Notes: generated by a model from the letters alone, not told the origin. Positions 26,502 through 35,445 are shown, counted from the first letter of the stretch. The stretch: 39,819 nucleotides of DNA from Akkermansiaceae bacterium UBA6138 (GCA_002422425.1 DIVG01000079.1:29781-69599), one strand, 5' to 3'. Program-made: numbers and translations.

Positions 26502-28580
26502 ATGATCTCAAAACCCTCCCTCACCGCCGTCCTTTTTATCACCCTCCCGCTTTGCCCGCTCTCCGCCGAGTCGGTCAGCCGGGACATCGTCGTCTACGGC
26601 GGCACCAGTGCCGGGATCGTCGCGGGGATTCAGGCAAAGGCGATGGGCCGATCCGTTGTCGTTATCGAACCGACCTCGCGCGAGGGCGGCCTCACCACTG
26701 GCGGGCTCGGCCAGACCGATATCGGGAACAAACAGGTCATCGGCGGCCTCTCGCGGGAGTTCTACCGCCGCATCGCCCTGCACTATCAGGACCCCGCCTC
26801 GTGGCAGTGGGAAAAACGTGAGGAATACAAAGACTCGGGCCAAACCCGCACCGAAAAGGGCGAAGAGACCATGTGGACCTTCGAGCCCTCGGCTGCGCTG
26901 AAAGTCTACCGTGACTGGATCGCCGAGACCGGACTGGAACTCGTTAAAGAAGAACGTCTCGATCGGCGCCGCGGAGTAAAAAAAGAAGGCAGTCGCATCG
27001 TCTCGATCACGATGGAATCGGGGAGGGAATTTCAGGGAAAAGTGTTCATCGATGCGACCTACGAAGGCGATCTGATGGCCGCCGCCGGGGTCAGCTACAC
27101 TATCGGACGCGAAGCCAACGCCCGCTACGGCGAAACCCTCAACGGTGTGCAAACCGCGATGGCAAAACATCATCAGTTTGTCGCCGGCGTGGACCCCTAC
27201 CTCGTCCCGGGCGATCCTGCGAGCGGACTGCTACCCTTCATCGATCCCGCTGGACCCGGCGAAGAAGGTGCCGCCGACGCCCGCGTCCAGGCTTACTGCT
27301 TCCGCATGTGCCTGACCGATCATCCCGACAATCGCATCCCCTTCGCGAAACCGTCGGGATACGACGAGCAGTGGTATGAGCTTCTCCTCCGCAACTACGA
27401 GGCCGGTGAAACCGGCATGCCCTGGATCAACTCCTCGATGCCCAATCGCAAGACCGACACGAACAACCGGCTCGGCTTTTCGACCGACTTCGTCGGGCAG
27501 AACTACACCTACCCCGAGGCCTCCTACACCGAGCGTGAAGCCATCGTGGCAAGACACCGCCTCTACCAGCAGGGGCTCATGTGGACCCTCGCCTACCATC
27601 CCCGCATGCCGGAAAAGATCCGCAGTGAGATCTCAAAATGGGGCATGTCAAAAGACGAGTTCACCGGGGGCGGCGGCTGGCAGGAGCAACTCTACATCCG
27701 CGAGGCCCGCCGCATGGTGGGCGACCTCGTCATGACCCAGAATCACTGCCAGCAAAAGGAGAAGGTCAGCGACTCCGTCGGCATGGGCGCCTACACGATG
27801 GATTCCCACCACGTTCAGCGGCATGTCGATGCCAACGGACACGTCCGCAACGAAGGCGACGTCCAGGTCGGCGGTTTCCCGCCCTATCCAATCAGCTACC
27901 GTTCCCTCGTTCCGCGCGCGGAGGAATGCGCCAATCTCCTCGTGCCGGTCTGCCTCTCGGCCAGTCACATCGCCTTCGGATCGATCCGGATGGAGCCCGT
28001 CTTCATGGTGCTCGCCCAGTCCGCCGCCACCGCCGCGAGCCATGCCATCGCGGAAAACACCTCCGTACAGGGCATTGATTTTGCCTCCCTGAAATCGCGC
28101 CTTGAGCAGGACGGCCAGATCCTCGCCTACACCGCCCCGCCCCGACCGGCCGCTAACTTCACCGCCCTCGCTGCGCTCGGGGGGATCATTGTCGATGACG
28201 ACGCCGCAAAGCTCTCCGGCGATTGGGCCGTCTCCACTCTCACGATGGGCATCCACCAGGGCTACCGCCACGACAACGACAGCCGCGACGGCAAGTCGGT
28301 CGCCGTCTTCACCGCCACACTACCCGAGGCCGGCACCTACGAGGTCCAGGTCGCCTGGGCACAGAACGGAAACCGCGCCACCAAGGTGCCCGTCCGCATC
28401 ACTCACGACGACGGCGAGACCGAGGCGACGATCAATCAACGCGAGCATCCGCCCCTTGATGAGCTCTTCGGCTCCGTCGGCAAATTCCGCTTTACTGATA
28501 CGGGCACCGTCACGATCAGCAACACCGCCACCGACGGCTTTGTCGTGATCGACGCGGTGCGCTGGGTGAAGGTGGAGTAG
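26502..28580 (+). CDS. Exported FAD-dependent oxidoreductase
   Basis: A 692-residue protein with a signal peptide (MISKPSLTAVLFITLPLCPLSAE), followed directly by a Rossmann FAD-binding motif, VVYGGTSAGIVAGIQAKAMG, with E in VVVIEPTSREGGLTTGG. This is the PF12831-type FAD oxidoreductase family common in Verrucomicrobia and Planctomycetes. Other family motifs are FIDATYEGDLMAAAGVSYT, GMGAYTMDSHHVQRHV and PVCLSASHIAFGSIRMEPVF. The last 130 residues form a separate beta-sandwich-like domain (AVFTATLPEAGTYEVQVAWA) resembling golvesin/xanthan-lyase C-terminal domains, perhaps for carbohydrate binding. The start at 26502 was chosen for the signal peptide; the frame extends 16 codons upstream. The substrate is unknown, possibly a polysaccharide-derived sugar. 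Single gene, without recognisable partners. Confidence 0.85.
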   Translation: MISKPSLTAVLFITLPLCPLSAESVSRDIVVYGGTSAGIVAGIQAKAMGRSVVVIEPTSREGGLTTGGLGQTDIGNKQVIGGLSREFYRRIALHYQDPASWQWEKREEYKDSGQTRTEKGEETMWTFEPSAALKVYRDWIAETGLELVKEERLDRRRGVKKEGSRIVSITMESGREFQGKVFIDATYEGDLMAAAGVSYTIGREANARYGETLNGVQTAMAKHHQFVAGVDPYLVPGDPASGLLPFIDPAGPGEEGAADARVQAYCFRMCLTDHPDNRIPFAKPSGYDEQWYELLLRNYEAGETGMPWINSSMPNRKTDTNNRLGFSTDFVGQNYTYPEASYTEREAIVARHRLYQQGLMWTLAYHPRMPEKIRSEISKWGMSKDEFTGGGGWQEQLYIREARRMVGDLVMTQNHCQQKEKVSDSVGMGAYTMDSHHVQRHVDANGHVRNEGDVQVGGFPPYPISYRSLVPRAEECANLLVPVCLSASHIAFGSIRMEPVFMVLAQSAATAASHAIAENTSVQGIDFASLKSRLEQDGQILAYTAPPRPAANFTALAALGGIIVDDDAAKLSGDWAVSTLTMGIHQGYRHDNDSRDGKSVAVFTATLPEAGTYEVQVAWAQNGNRATKVPVRITHDDGETEATINQREHPPLDELFGSVGKFRFTDTGTVTISNTATDGFVVIDAVRWVKVE

Positions 28581-28640
28581 GTCGCTCCCCGGGCACTCAA
28601 GAGGATATCGCCGTCCACTCAACCCTGTCCGGTCGGCACT

Positions 28641-28670
28641 AAAAAGACCGACGGTTTCCCGCCGGTCTTT
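28641..28670 (-). terminator. Terminator of the metK-ahcY operon
   Basis: On the minus strand AAAGACCGGCGG pairs with CCGTCGGTCTTT over 12 bp (one G-T) around a GAAA loop, then runs into T's. It lies 28 bases past the ahcY stop. It can also form on the plus strand, after the FAD oxidoreductase gene, with a shorter T-tract. Confidence 0.9.
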
Positions 28671-28697
28671 CGATGATTCGAACCGAATCTCTCCCGC

Positions 28698-30125
28698 TCA
28701 GTAGCGGTACAACTCGGGCTTGTAGGGACCCTCGACGGGAACGCCGATGTATTTCGCCTGCTCGTCGGTGAGCTTGGTGAGCTTCGCTCCGATTTTCTCG
28801 AGGTGGAGACGGGCCACTTCCTCGTCAAGCTTCTTGGGAAGAACGTAGACGCCGGGGGCGTAGATTTCTTTGTTTTTCCAGAGATCGATCTGGGCGAGGG
28901 TCTGGTTGGTGAAGCTGTTGCTCATGACGAAGCTCGGGTGGCCGGTAGCGCAGCCAAGGTTCACGAGACGGCCTTCGGCAAGCATGAAGAGCTGGTTGCC
29001 GTTGGGGAGATCGTAACGATCCACCTGGGGTTTGATCGTCGTTTTGCTGACACCGGCATGGGCGTTGAGCTTGGCCACTTGAATCTCGTTATCAAAGTGA
29101 CCGATGTTACAGACGACAGCCTGATCTTTCATCGCGAGCATGTGGTCGAGACGGATGATGTCCTTGTTACCCGTCGTGGTCACGTAGATGTCACCCCAGC
29201 CGAGGGTGTCCTCGATCGGGAGCACGCGGAAACCTTCCATCGCGGCCTGAAGGGCACAGATGGGGTCGATCTCGGTGATGACGACCTGGGCGCCGAATCC
29301 GCGCATGGTCTGGGCGCAGCCTTTGCCGACATCGCCGTATCCGCAGATGACGGCAACTTTACCGGCGATCATGACGTCGGTGGCCCGCTTGATGCCGTCA
29401 ACGAGTGACTCGCGGCAGCCGTAGAGGTTGTCGAACTTGGACTTGGTGACGGAATCGTTCACGTTGATCGCGGGGACGCGGAGCTTGCCGGCCTCGGACA
29501 TCTGGTAAAGACGGTGCACCCCGGTGGTGGTCTCTTCGGAGACGCCCTTCCAGTCCTTCATATAGTTGGTGAACTTGATAGGGTCCTGACCGTTGATGCG
29601 GCGAAGGAGATTTTTGATGATCGCTTCCTCCTCGCTCTCGGAGGGGCTGTCGATAAAGGAGCGATCGCCCTCTTCGAGCTCGGCACCTTTGTGGATGAGG
29701 AGAGTCGCATCACCACCGTCATCGACGATGAGCTGCGGTCCTTTGCCGTCGGGCCAGGTGAGAGCTGCCTCGGTGCAGTCCCAGTATTCTTCGAGGGTCT
29801 CGCCTTTCCAGGCAAAGACCGGAATCCCCGCTGCGGCGATCGCGGCGGCGGCGTGGTCCTGGGTCGAGAAAATGTTGCAGCTGCACCAGCGCACGTCGGC
29901 ACCGAGGTCCACGAGGGTCTCGATGAGGACGGCGGTCTGGATCGTCATGTGAAGGGAGCCCATGATGCGGACACCTTGAAGCGGCTTCTCGGCGGCGTAC
30001 TTGGCGCGGGTCGCCATGAGGCCCGGCATCTCGTGCTGGGCCACTTCGATTTCGAGGCGCCCGAAGTGGGCGAGACCGATGTCGGCCACTTTATAATCTT
30101 CTTTAATAGCGATTGCTGTGCTCAT
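28698..30125 (-). CDS. ahcY: S-adenosylhomocysteinase
   Basis: Splits S-adenosylhomocysteine into adenosine and homocysteine, relieving product inhibition of methyltransferases. The 475-residue protein has tightly bound NAD. Visible marks are MTIQTAVLIETLVDLGADVRWCSCNIFSTQDHAAAA (given here only as landmarks at residues 71-106), the NAD-binding VICGYGDVGKGCAQ, NGHP-type segments near NIGHFDNEI, and the C-terminal KPELYRY. The start at 30125 (MSTAIAIKEDYKVADI) is preferred over a frame start 11 codons further up. It follows metK by 29 bases, so the two are surely one operon, together making and recycling SAM. No SAH riboswitch fits in that gap. Confidence 0.97.
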   Translation of the reverse strand: MSTAIAIKEDYKVADIGLAHFGRLEIEVAQHEMPGLMATRAKYAAEKPLQGVRIMGSLHMTIQTAVLIETLVDLGADVRWCSCNIFSTQDHAAAAIAAAGIPVFAWKGETLEEYWDCTEAALTWPDGKGPQLIVDDGGDATLLIHKGAELEEGDRSFIDSPSESEEEAIIKNLLRRINGQDPIKFTNYMKDWKGVSEETTTGVHRLYQMSEAGKLRVPAINVNDSVTKSKFDNLYGCRESLVDGIKRATDVMIAGKVAVICGYGDVGKGCAQTMRGFGAQVVITEIDPICALQAAMEGFRVLPIEDTLGWGDIYVTTTGNKDIIRLDHMLAMKDQAVVCNIGHFDNEIQVAKLNAHAGVSKTTIKPQVDRYDLPNGNQLFMLAEGRLVNLGCATGHPSFVMSNSFTNQTLAQIDLWKNKEIYAPGVYVLPKKLDEEVARLHLEKIGAKLTKLTDEQAKYIGVPVEGPYKPELYRY

Positions 30126-30154
30126 GTCTTTTGTCTTTAGTGAATGGTTAGACC

Positions 30155-31333
30155 TCACGCGCAGGCACTCTTGAGCGCATCCGCCTTGTCGGTTTTTTCC
30201 CAGGTCAGGGAATCCGTGTCATCTTCACGTCCGAAGTGACCGTAATTTGTTGTCTTACGATAGATGGGGCGAAGGAGATTCAGATCACGGATGAAATCGG
30301 CGGGTTTGAAGGAGAAAATCTCCTTGATCGCCTTAATGATTTTCGCTTCGTCTACATGGCTCGTGCCGAAGGTATCGACGTGAACGCTGACGGGCTGCGG
30401 GTAACCGATGGCATAGGCGAGCTGGAGTTCACAACGCTCGGCGAGACCGGCGGCGACGACGTTTTTCGCGACGTAGCGAGCCATGTAGGCGGCGGAACGG
30501 TCGACCTTGCTCGGGTCTTTGCCGGAGAAGGCACCACCCCCATGGCGCCCCATGCCGCCGTAGGTGTCAACGATGATCTTGCGTCCAGTGAGGCCGCAGT
30601 CACCCTCGGGACCGCCGATAATGAAAAGGCCGGTCGGGTTGATGTGATACTCGGTCTCGGGAGTAAGCAGCTCGCCGGGGATAACGGCTTCGATCAGTTC
30701 CTTCTTCAGGATCTCGCGAATCTCGGCCGTCGTGATGCCGGCAGCGTGCTGGGTCGAAACGACCACGGCGGTGACGCGGATCGGTTTGCCGTCAACATAC
30801 TCCATCGAGACCTGGGTCTTGGAGTCGGGGCGCAGCCAGGTGTGCGTGCCACTCTTGCGCAAGTCCGTGAGAGCCCGTCCGAGCTGGTGGGAGTAGGCGA
30901 TCGGGGCGGGCATCAGCGCCGGCGTTTCACGCACGGCGTAACCGAACATGATGCCCTGGTCACCGGCACCCTGCTCGGCGGTCTCTTTACCGTCCGCAGC
31001 GGCGGCGTCGACGCCCTGGGCGATATCGGGCGACTGCTGCCCGAGCGCGTTGAGAAAGAAAAAGGTATCGGCATTAAACTTGCAGTCAGGATTGGTGTAG
31101 CCGATCTCCACCATGGCGGCCTTGACGACCTCGCGGTAGTCGAACTTCGCACCGGTCGTGATCTCACCGCCGAGGACGACAACGTTGTCTTTCACCATCG
31201 TTTCACAGGCGACCCGGGAGGAGGAATCCTGCTCAAAACACGCATCAACAATCGAGTCAGAGATGGTGTCGCACACTTTATCAGGATGCCCTTCGGTTAC
31301 TGACTCGGACGAAAAAATATAGGAGTTTGCCAT
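30155..31333 (-). CDS. metK: S-adenosylmethionine synthetase
   Basis: Makes SAM from methionine and ATP. The 392-residue protein begins with FSSESVTEGHPDKVCDTISD (ATP/metal motif), then shows GAGDQGIMFGYA, GGPEGDCGLTGRKIIVDTYG, and GGGAFSGKDPSKVDRSAAYM, the invariant signatures of MetK. It is a cytoplasmic tetramer. It forms an operon with ahcY. The divergent gene, 47 bases away, encodes an ArsR-methyltransferase fusion, a likely regulator of this operon. The spacing leaves no room for a SAM riboswitch. No Shine-Dalgarno is seen. Confidence 0.98.
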   Translation of the reverse strand: MANSYIFSSESVTEGHPDKVCDTISDSIVDACFEQDSSSRVACETMVKDNVVVLGGEITTGAKFDYREVVKAAMVEIGYTNPDCKFNADTFFFLNALGQQSPDIAQGVDAAAADGKETAEQGAGDQGIMFGYAVRETPALMPAPIAYSHQLGRALTDLRKSGTHTWLRPDSKTQVSMEYVDGKPIRVTAVVVSTQHAAGITTAEIREILKKELIEAVIPGELLTPETEYHINPTGLFIIGGPEGDCGLTGRKIIVDTYGGMGRHGGGAFSGKDPSKVDRSAAYMARYVAKNVVAAGLAERCELQLAYAIGYPQPVSVHVDTFGTSHVDEAKIIKAIKEIFSFKPADFIRDLNLLRPIYRKTTNYGHFGREDDTDSLTWEKTDKADALKSACA

Positions 31334-31339
31334 GTCGTA

Positions 31340-31368
31340 TTTACAAATCTTGATTCGTTGATAGAATA
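31340..31368 (+). promoter_or_regulatory. ArsR-methyltransferase gene promoter with TTGAT direct-repeat operator
   Basis: TTTACA (31340-31345) and TAGAAT (31363-31368) are spaced by 17 bases, a good sigma-70 promoter. Inside the spacer lie two TTGAT units (31350-31354 and 31358-31362) separated by TCG. The expected transcript start near 31375 leaves only about 6 bases before the ATG, almost leaderless. On the other strand TATTCT (31364-31369) could be the metK -10, overlapping it, with TTGACG (31385-31390) at a short 15-base spacing. One bound regulator would therefore affect both genes. Confidence 0.5.
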
Positions 31369-31380
31369 ATCCCGCCGTTC

Positions 31381-32310
31381 ATGTCGTCAATTTTAAAATC
31401 ACTGCGATTGATCGCCGATCCGACCCGCCTCAGAATTCTGAATCTTCTGCGACGGGAAGATCTTTCGGTCGTCGAGTTGCAGGACATCCTCGGAATGGGT
31501 CAGTCCCGGATCTCTTCCCAGCTCTCGCAGTTGCGGCTCGCGAAGCTGGTGACGGACCGTCGCTCGGGAAAAAACATCATCTACACCTTCGGGAACGACA
31601 CGACCGCGATCGACGAGAGACTCCTCCAGGCTCTCGACCTGGCCATGTCGGACATCGGGGAAATCGCCGACGACTGCGCCTCGCTCGATCTCACCCTCGC
31701 GAGACGCAAGGACAAGGCGCGGGCCTATTTCGACGCGCTGGCGGGGAAATTCGGCCGCACCTACTGTCCCGGGCGCTCTTGGAAGGCCCTCGCCGAGACC
31801 CTCTTGAAGCTCATGCCGCCCATGGTCATCGCCGACCTCGGGGCCGGAGAAGGCACCTTTTCGCAGCTCCTCGCCCAGCGCGCGGAAAAGGTCATCGCGG
31901 TCGACAACTCGGAAAAAATGGTCGAATACGGCGCCTCGGTCGCCCGGGAGAACGGCTACCTGAATCTCGAATATCGCCTTGGCGAGATCGAGTCCCCGCC
32001 CATTGAGGACGGGACCGTGGACCTCGCCTTCTTCAGCCAGTCGCTCCACCATGCCGAGCACCCCGATCTCGCGATCGCCGCGGCCCATCGCATTCTGAAG
32101 CCGGGCGGGCGCATCATCATCCTCGACCTTCTGAAGCATCAGTTCGAAGACGCCCGCGATCTCTACGCGGACATCTGGCTGGGATTTTCCGAGCTGGATA
32201 TCTCGCGTTTCCTCAAAAAAAGCGGCTTCCGCGAGATCGAGATCTCGGCCGTGGACCGCGAGCCCGACCCGCCGTATTTCCAGACAGTAATGGCGCTGGC
32301 GCAAAAATAA
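31381..32310 (+). CDS. ArsR-type regulator fused to a SAM-dependent methyltransferase
   Basis: A 309-residue fusion. Residues 1-85 are an ArsR-family winged helix-turn-helix (ADPTRLRILNLLRREDLSVVE, then ILGMGQSRISSQLSQLRLAKL as the recognition region). Residues about 110-309 form a class I methyltransferase with the SAM motif DLGAGEGTF (152-160), an acidic end of beta-2 in VIAVDNSEKM, and motif IV-type AFFSQSLHH. There is no ArsR metal-binding cysteine pair in the helix. The gene stands head-to-head with metK-ahcY at 47 bases. The most economical idea is that it senses SAM or SAH through the methyltransferase domain and controls the methionine cycle, as ArsR-family SahR does in other bacteria. 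The methyltransferase may also be catalytic; its substrate is unknown. Confidence 0.88.
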   Translation: MSSILKSLRLIADPTRLRILNLLRREDLSVVELQDILGMGQSRISSQLSQLRLAKLVTDRRSGKNIIYTFGNDTTAIDERLLQALDLAMSDIGEIADDCASLDLTLARRKDKARAYFDALAGKFGRTYCPGRSWKALAETLLKLMPPMVIADLGAGEGTFSQLLAQRAEKVIAVDNSEKMVEYGASVARENGYLNLEYRLGEIESPPIEDGTVDLAFFSQSLHHAEHPDLAIAAAHRILKPGGRIIILDLLKHQFEDARDLYADIWLGFSELDISRFLKKSGFREIEISAVDREPDPPYFQTVMALAQK

Positions 32311-32388
32311 TCGTAGCTTAAGCCTCCGGCTCGGGGTCAGCCTCCGAACCGGCGCAGAGTTCGCCTCCTTACCCATCCCGGCCCCACC

Positions 32389-33225
32389 GTGCCCCCTATT
32401 TCTCCATCCCTCCGGCCCCGTTTCCTTCATGTGATATTGCTGACGGTGGCGCTGGCAACCCCGGCATACGCTGATTGGAAGATCACGGACGAATCCCCTG
32501 CCCAAAGCCCGGATGCATCGCTTGTTACCGAGAGGAAGGTTCTCAGCCGGGCCGGTCAGACCGGCTCTCTCACCACCCGCCGGATTGACCTGGTCTGGTT
32601 CAACGCCTCTGCCTTCACCCTGAAAATCATTGACAACGGTCCAGCCGATAGACCCCGCTACGCGGGCCTCGGGGCGGCGATGCTTTCACACGGATGCCTT
32701 GCGGGAAGCAATGGCGGATTTTTTCTGAAAGACCACTCTCCCTCCGGTCTCATGATCGCCGCCGGGACCGCCCAGGGCTCCTTCGGCAAAGGAGCGCTCC
32801 TCAGCGGAGTCCTCCTCTCAAGCGGCAACCACAATCCGTATCTCCTGAGACGGGCCGAGTATGACTCGGCAAAATACAAGGCCACCGACCTGATCCAGGC
32901 GGGGCCCTTCCTCGTCGATCAGGGAACCACGGTGAAAGGGCTCTCGCCGGAGAACTCGCGACGACGGACCTTCATCCTTCACGACGGCGGCAAATGGTTC
33001 GCCCTCGGCCTTTCCGACGCCCTCACCCTTGCTGAGCTGGGCATCCTCCTCGCCCGACCGGATTTTTCCCCCTCGCGCCGAATCCACCGGGCTCTCAACC
33101 TGGATGGAGGCACCTCCTCCGGGCTCTATTACGAACGCGGTCGCGCCGGGCAACCCTTCCTCGTCGAACCCTACAAAACCGTCCGGAACTTTGTCGGGAT
33201 CGTCCCGCGGTCTCGACCGCGCTGA
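32389..33225 (+). CDS. Exported phosphodiester glycosidase-family protein
   Basis: A 278-residue member of the phosphodiester glycosidase (NAGPA, PF09992) family. Marks are LAGSNGGFF in the middle and NLDGGTSSGLYY near the C-terminus, the two conserved glycine/asparagine motifs of the domain, plus QAGPFLVDQG and RRTFILHDGGKWF. A signal peptide is present (RPRFLHVILLTVALATPAYA). The family splits sugar-phosphodiester bonds in mannose-6-phosphate uncovering and in bacterial exopolymer turnover; the bacterial substrate is unknown. It starts with GTG. The stop is 4 bases before the ECF sigma factor's ATG, so the two are probably co-transcribed. No Shine-Dalgarno is seen. Confidence 0.85.
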   Translation: MPPISPSLRPRFLHVILLTVALATPAYADWKITDESPAQSPDASLVTERKVLSRAGQTGSLTTRRIDLVWFNASAFTLKIIDNGPADRPRYAGLGAAMLSHGCLAGSNGGFFLKDHSPSGLMIAAGTAQGSFGKGALLSGVLLSSGNHNPYLLRRAEYDSAKYKATDLIQAGPFLVDQGTTVKGLSPENSRRRTFILHDGGKWFALGLSDALTLAELGILLARPDFSPSRRIHRALNLDGGTSSGLYYERGRAGQPFLVEPYKTVRNFVGIVPRSRPR

Positions 33226-33229
33226 AAAA

Positions 33230-33838
33230 ATGCTGTCACGACAACCCGTGCCGGGGATATACCTCTCCGTGAACGAAACGGTGAATGAAGACGAGCTCGT
33301 CGTCCGCGTGCAAAAAGGGGATCTAAGCGCCTTTGAACGGCTCCTCGATCTCCACAGCTCGCCTTTGCGGGCTTTCGTCGCGATGAAACTTCCCATTCCT
33401 CACCTCATCGACGAGATCGCCCACGAGACCTTCGTCTTTTCCCACCGCCACATCATGGACTTCAAAGCGGGAACCGATTTCGGGAAATGGCTTCGGGCGA
33501 TCGCGTTCAATCTGATTCGGAAGGAGACTCTGCGCCACCAGCGACTCGCCAAAAATCATGACAAATTTCTTGAGCACCACCTCGTGCAGCAGTCCGTGAG
33601 GGGAGACTTTTCTCCCGAGCTTCCCCTCGTTAATTTTCTCGAAGAATGCCTCAACCGCCTCCCCGAACAGCAGCGCAGGCTGCTTGAACACAAGTATACA
33701 CGATCCGAGTCGTCCCGCGAAATCGCCGATGCTTTCGGACAGAGCGAGGCATGGGTCCGCACTACCCTGTGCCGCATCCGCACGGCCCTGCGCCATTGTA
33801 TCGAACAAAAATTGCAGAGCTCGCCCGAGCTACTTTAA
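33230..33838 (+). CDS. ECF-type sigma-70 factor
   Basis: A 202-residue sigma factor of the extracytoplasmic-function kind. Sigma region 2 reads DELVVRVQKGDLSAFERLLDL, then FVFSHRHIMDFKAGTDFGKW (the -10-binding part). Region 4 reads CLNRLPEQQRRLLEHKYTRS with the helix-turn-helix EIADAFGQSEAWVRTTLCRI. It resembles the Planctomycetes/Verrucomicrobia-specific ECF groups that sit next to FecR-type membrane proteins. The start at 33230 was chosen because it gives the family length; the frame extends 67 codons upstream within the previous gene. The next gene starts 14 bases after its stop and encodes the probable cognate membrane regulator. It lies 4 bases after the glycosidase gene. Confidence 0.9.
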   Translation: MLSRQPVPGIYLSVNETVNEDELVVRVQKGDLSAFERLLDLHSSPLRAFVAMKLPIPHLIDEIAHETFVFSHRHIMDFKAGTDFGKWLRAIAFNLIRKETLRHQRLAKNHDKFLEHHLVQQSVRGDFSPELPLVNFLEECLNRLPEQQRRLLEHKYTRSESSREIADAFGQSEAWVRTTLCRIRTALRHCIEQKLQSSPELL

Positions 33839-33852
33839 CCCCACCCTCTCTT

Positions 33853-35445
33853 TTGGACTCGGAACACCTCGAAGCATACCTGGCAGACGAACTTGACGCA
33901 GCGGGACGTCGTCAGGTGGAGCGTGCCCTCCGCCACGACCGCGATCTGTGCGCGAGCTTTGTGGCGCAGGCGCAAATGGGTGAGGGGCTGCGGATCCTTC
34001 TCGGGGGCGCCGGAAAGGACGGAGCAGCGGCTTTTAATCAAAGCGTCCTCGCCCGGCTCCGTTCGGAGGGGGCGGGCGACAACCGCGGGTTTGCCAAGTC
34101 CGTCCTCACCGAGATTGTCGAGGAACGCGAGGGGCTCAGGCCGCTGCGCTGGCCCCTCCTCGTAAAAACGGGATTAATCTCTGCGGCGGCGTCGATCGGC
34201 CTGCTCCTCCTCCTGCAAACGATCATTTTTAACAAGGCATCCGCCCCGACTGCCGGTGCCGTCGAGCCCGTTTCCCCCTTGATTTTCGCCGCCCGCATCG
34301 AAAGAGGTGAGGATGTCGTCTGGTCCGGGAACACCGTAAACCGTATCCGCGAAGACGGCTGGCTCTCCACCGGCCTCCTCAAGCTGGAATCCGGCTCACT
34401 TCTCATCGCCTTCAATTCCGGAGCCACCGCCCTCGTGGAAGGTCCCGCCGAACTCAGTATCGAATCGGGGAACCGCCTGTTCCTCCGGGTTGGCAGACTC
34501 ACGGCGGAAGTGCCCCCGGCGGCTTCCGGTTTTACCGTAAACACCCCGCGCCTCAACGCCATCGATATCGGCACCCGCTTCGGCGTGACCGTCGAGGGCA
34601 ACGGGGATTCCGAACTCCATGTGATGGAGGGTGAAGTCGAAGTCAGCCGCACAAGCGGAAACTCTGTCACGACCCTGGTCCGTGAAGGCGTCGCCCTCCG
34701 CGCAGACAGCCGCACGCGCAATGAGTTAAAACCCGTCCCCTACGCCGGGGATCACTTTAAGCTGCAACTCGGCAGCCTAACCGTGCCCCAGCCGGCACTC
34801 CGTTACAACTTTGATGAATCCCCGGGAGCCATCGTGGAGGATTCGGGCACCATCCCGCTTTTTGATGTGCCCATCATCGCCAGCGGGGAGCTTGATCGAT
34901 CCCCGCGCCGGGGTCCAGGGAAAAAAGGCGGCGGGCTTGTCTTCCGTCCGGGAGAGATCCTCGATGTGGCGCTCTCCCGTGATTTTCGACTCGAATCCCC
35001 CCACACTGTCGCTTTCTGGATCAAACTGCCGCCGGCCATAGGCCAGAATAGCCGGGAGCAAATCCTGGAATACGGACGCGAAGGCCTCAGTTGGAAAGTT
35101 AGCTGCAATCTCGAATCCGGTCGAGGCGTGCGCGGCGCTCTAAAAGTGGCCTGTCCCGGCGGCCACGTCATCGGGAGCACGGATCTCGCCGACGGAAACT
35201 GGCACCACGTCGCCTATCGGTTTATCGGCGGCAGCGCCAGCGACGTCACCTCGCACCTGCAGCTTTTTGTCGACGGCAAACCCGAGACGCTGAGCGATTC
35301 GTTTTCCGGGGAAATGCGAGCGGGACGGGCGGGGAACCTCCGCCTCGGAGGCAGTGAAAACGAGGGGTTCCAGGGCTGGATTGACGAGCTGGCTTTCTAC
35401 CGCGAAGCGATCTCAACACTGACCATCCAGCACCTCGGCAACTGA
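33853..35445 (+). CDS. FecR-domain membrane protein with C-terminal LamG domain
   Basis: A 530-residue predicted anti-sigma/sensor protein. The N-terminus (SEHLEAYLADELDAAGRRQV) resembles the anti-sigma-type helical domain that contacts the sigma factor. A single membrane helix follows (LISAAASIGLLLLLQTIIF), then a periplasmic FecR domain (GSLLIAFNSGATALVEGPAE, LNAIDIGTRFGVTVEG, MEGEVEVSR), and finally a LamG/concanavalin-like domain (HTVAFWIKLPP, WHHVAYRFIGG, LRLGGSENEGFQGWIDELAF), expected to bind polysaccharide or protein outside. The most likely start is the TTG at 33853, 14 bases after the sigma gene. An upstream ATG at 33751 would overlap that gene by 88 bases. No Shine-Dalgarno is seen. 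Confidence 0.85.
   Translation: MDSEHLEAYLADELDAAGRRQVERALRHDRDLCASFVAQAQMGEGLRILLGGAGKDGAAAFNQSVLARLRSEGAGDNRGFAKSVLTEIVEEREGLRPLRWPLLVKTGLISAAASIGLLLLLQTIIFNKASAPTAGAVEPVSPLIFAARIERGEDVVWSGNTVNRIREDGWLSTGLLKLESGSLLIAFNSGATALVEGPAELSIESGNRLFLRVGRLTAEVPPAASGFTVNTPRLNAIDIGTRFGVTVEGNGDSELHVMEGEVEVSRTSGNSVTTLVREGVALRADSRTRNELKPVPYAGDHFKLQLGSLTVPQPALRYNFDESPGAIVEDSGTIPLFDVPIIASGELDRSPRRGPGKKGGGLVFRPGEILDVALSRDFRLESPHTVAFWIKLPPAIGQNSREQILEYGREGLSWKVSCNLESGRGVRGALKVACPGGHVIGSTDLADGNWHHVAYRFIGGSASDVTSHLQLFVDGKPETLSDSFSGEMRAGRAGNLRLGGSENEGFQGWIDELAFYREAISTLTIQHLGN

Noticed and set aside
31334..31380. SAM or SAH riboswitch upstream of metK
   Set aside because: The gap is only 47 bases and holds promoter elements; none of the known SAM/SAH riboswitch classes could fit. 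The metK-ahcY gap of 29 bases is also too short.
33751..33852. ATG start at 33751 for the FecR/LamG protein
   Set aside because: It would overlap the sigma factor gene by 88 bases and add a Pro/His-rich segment unlike the family. The TTG at 33853 gives a normal N-terminus.
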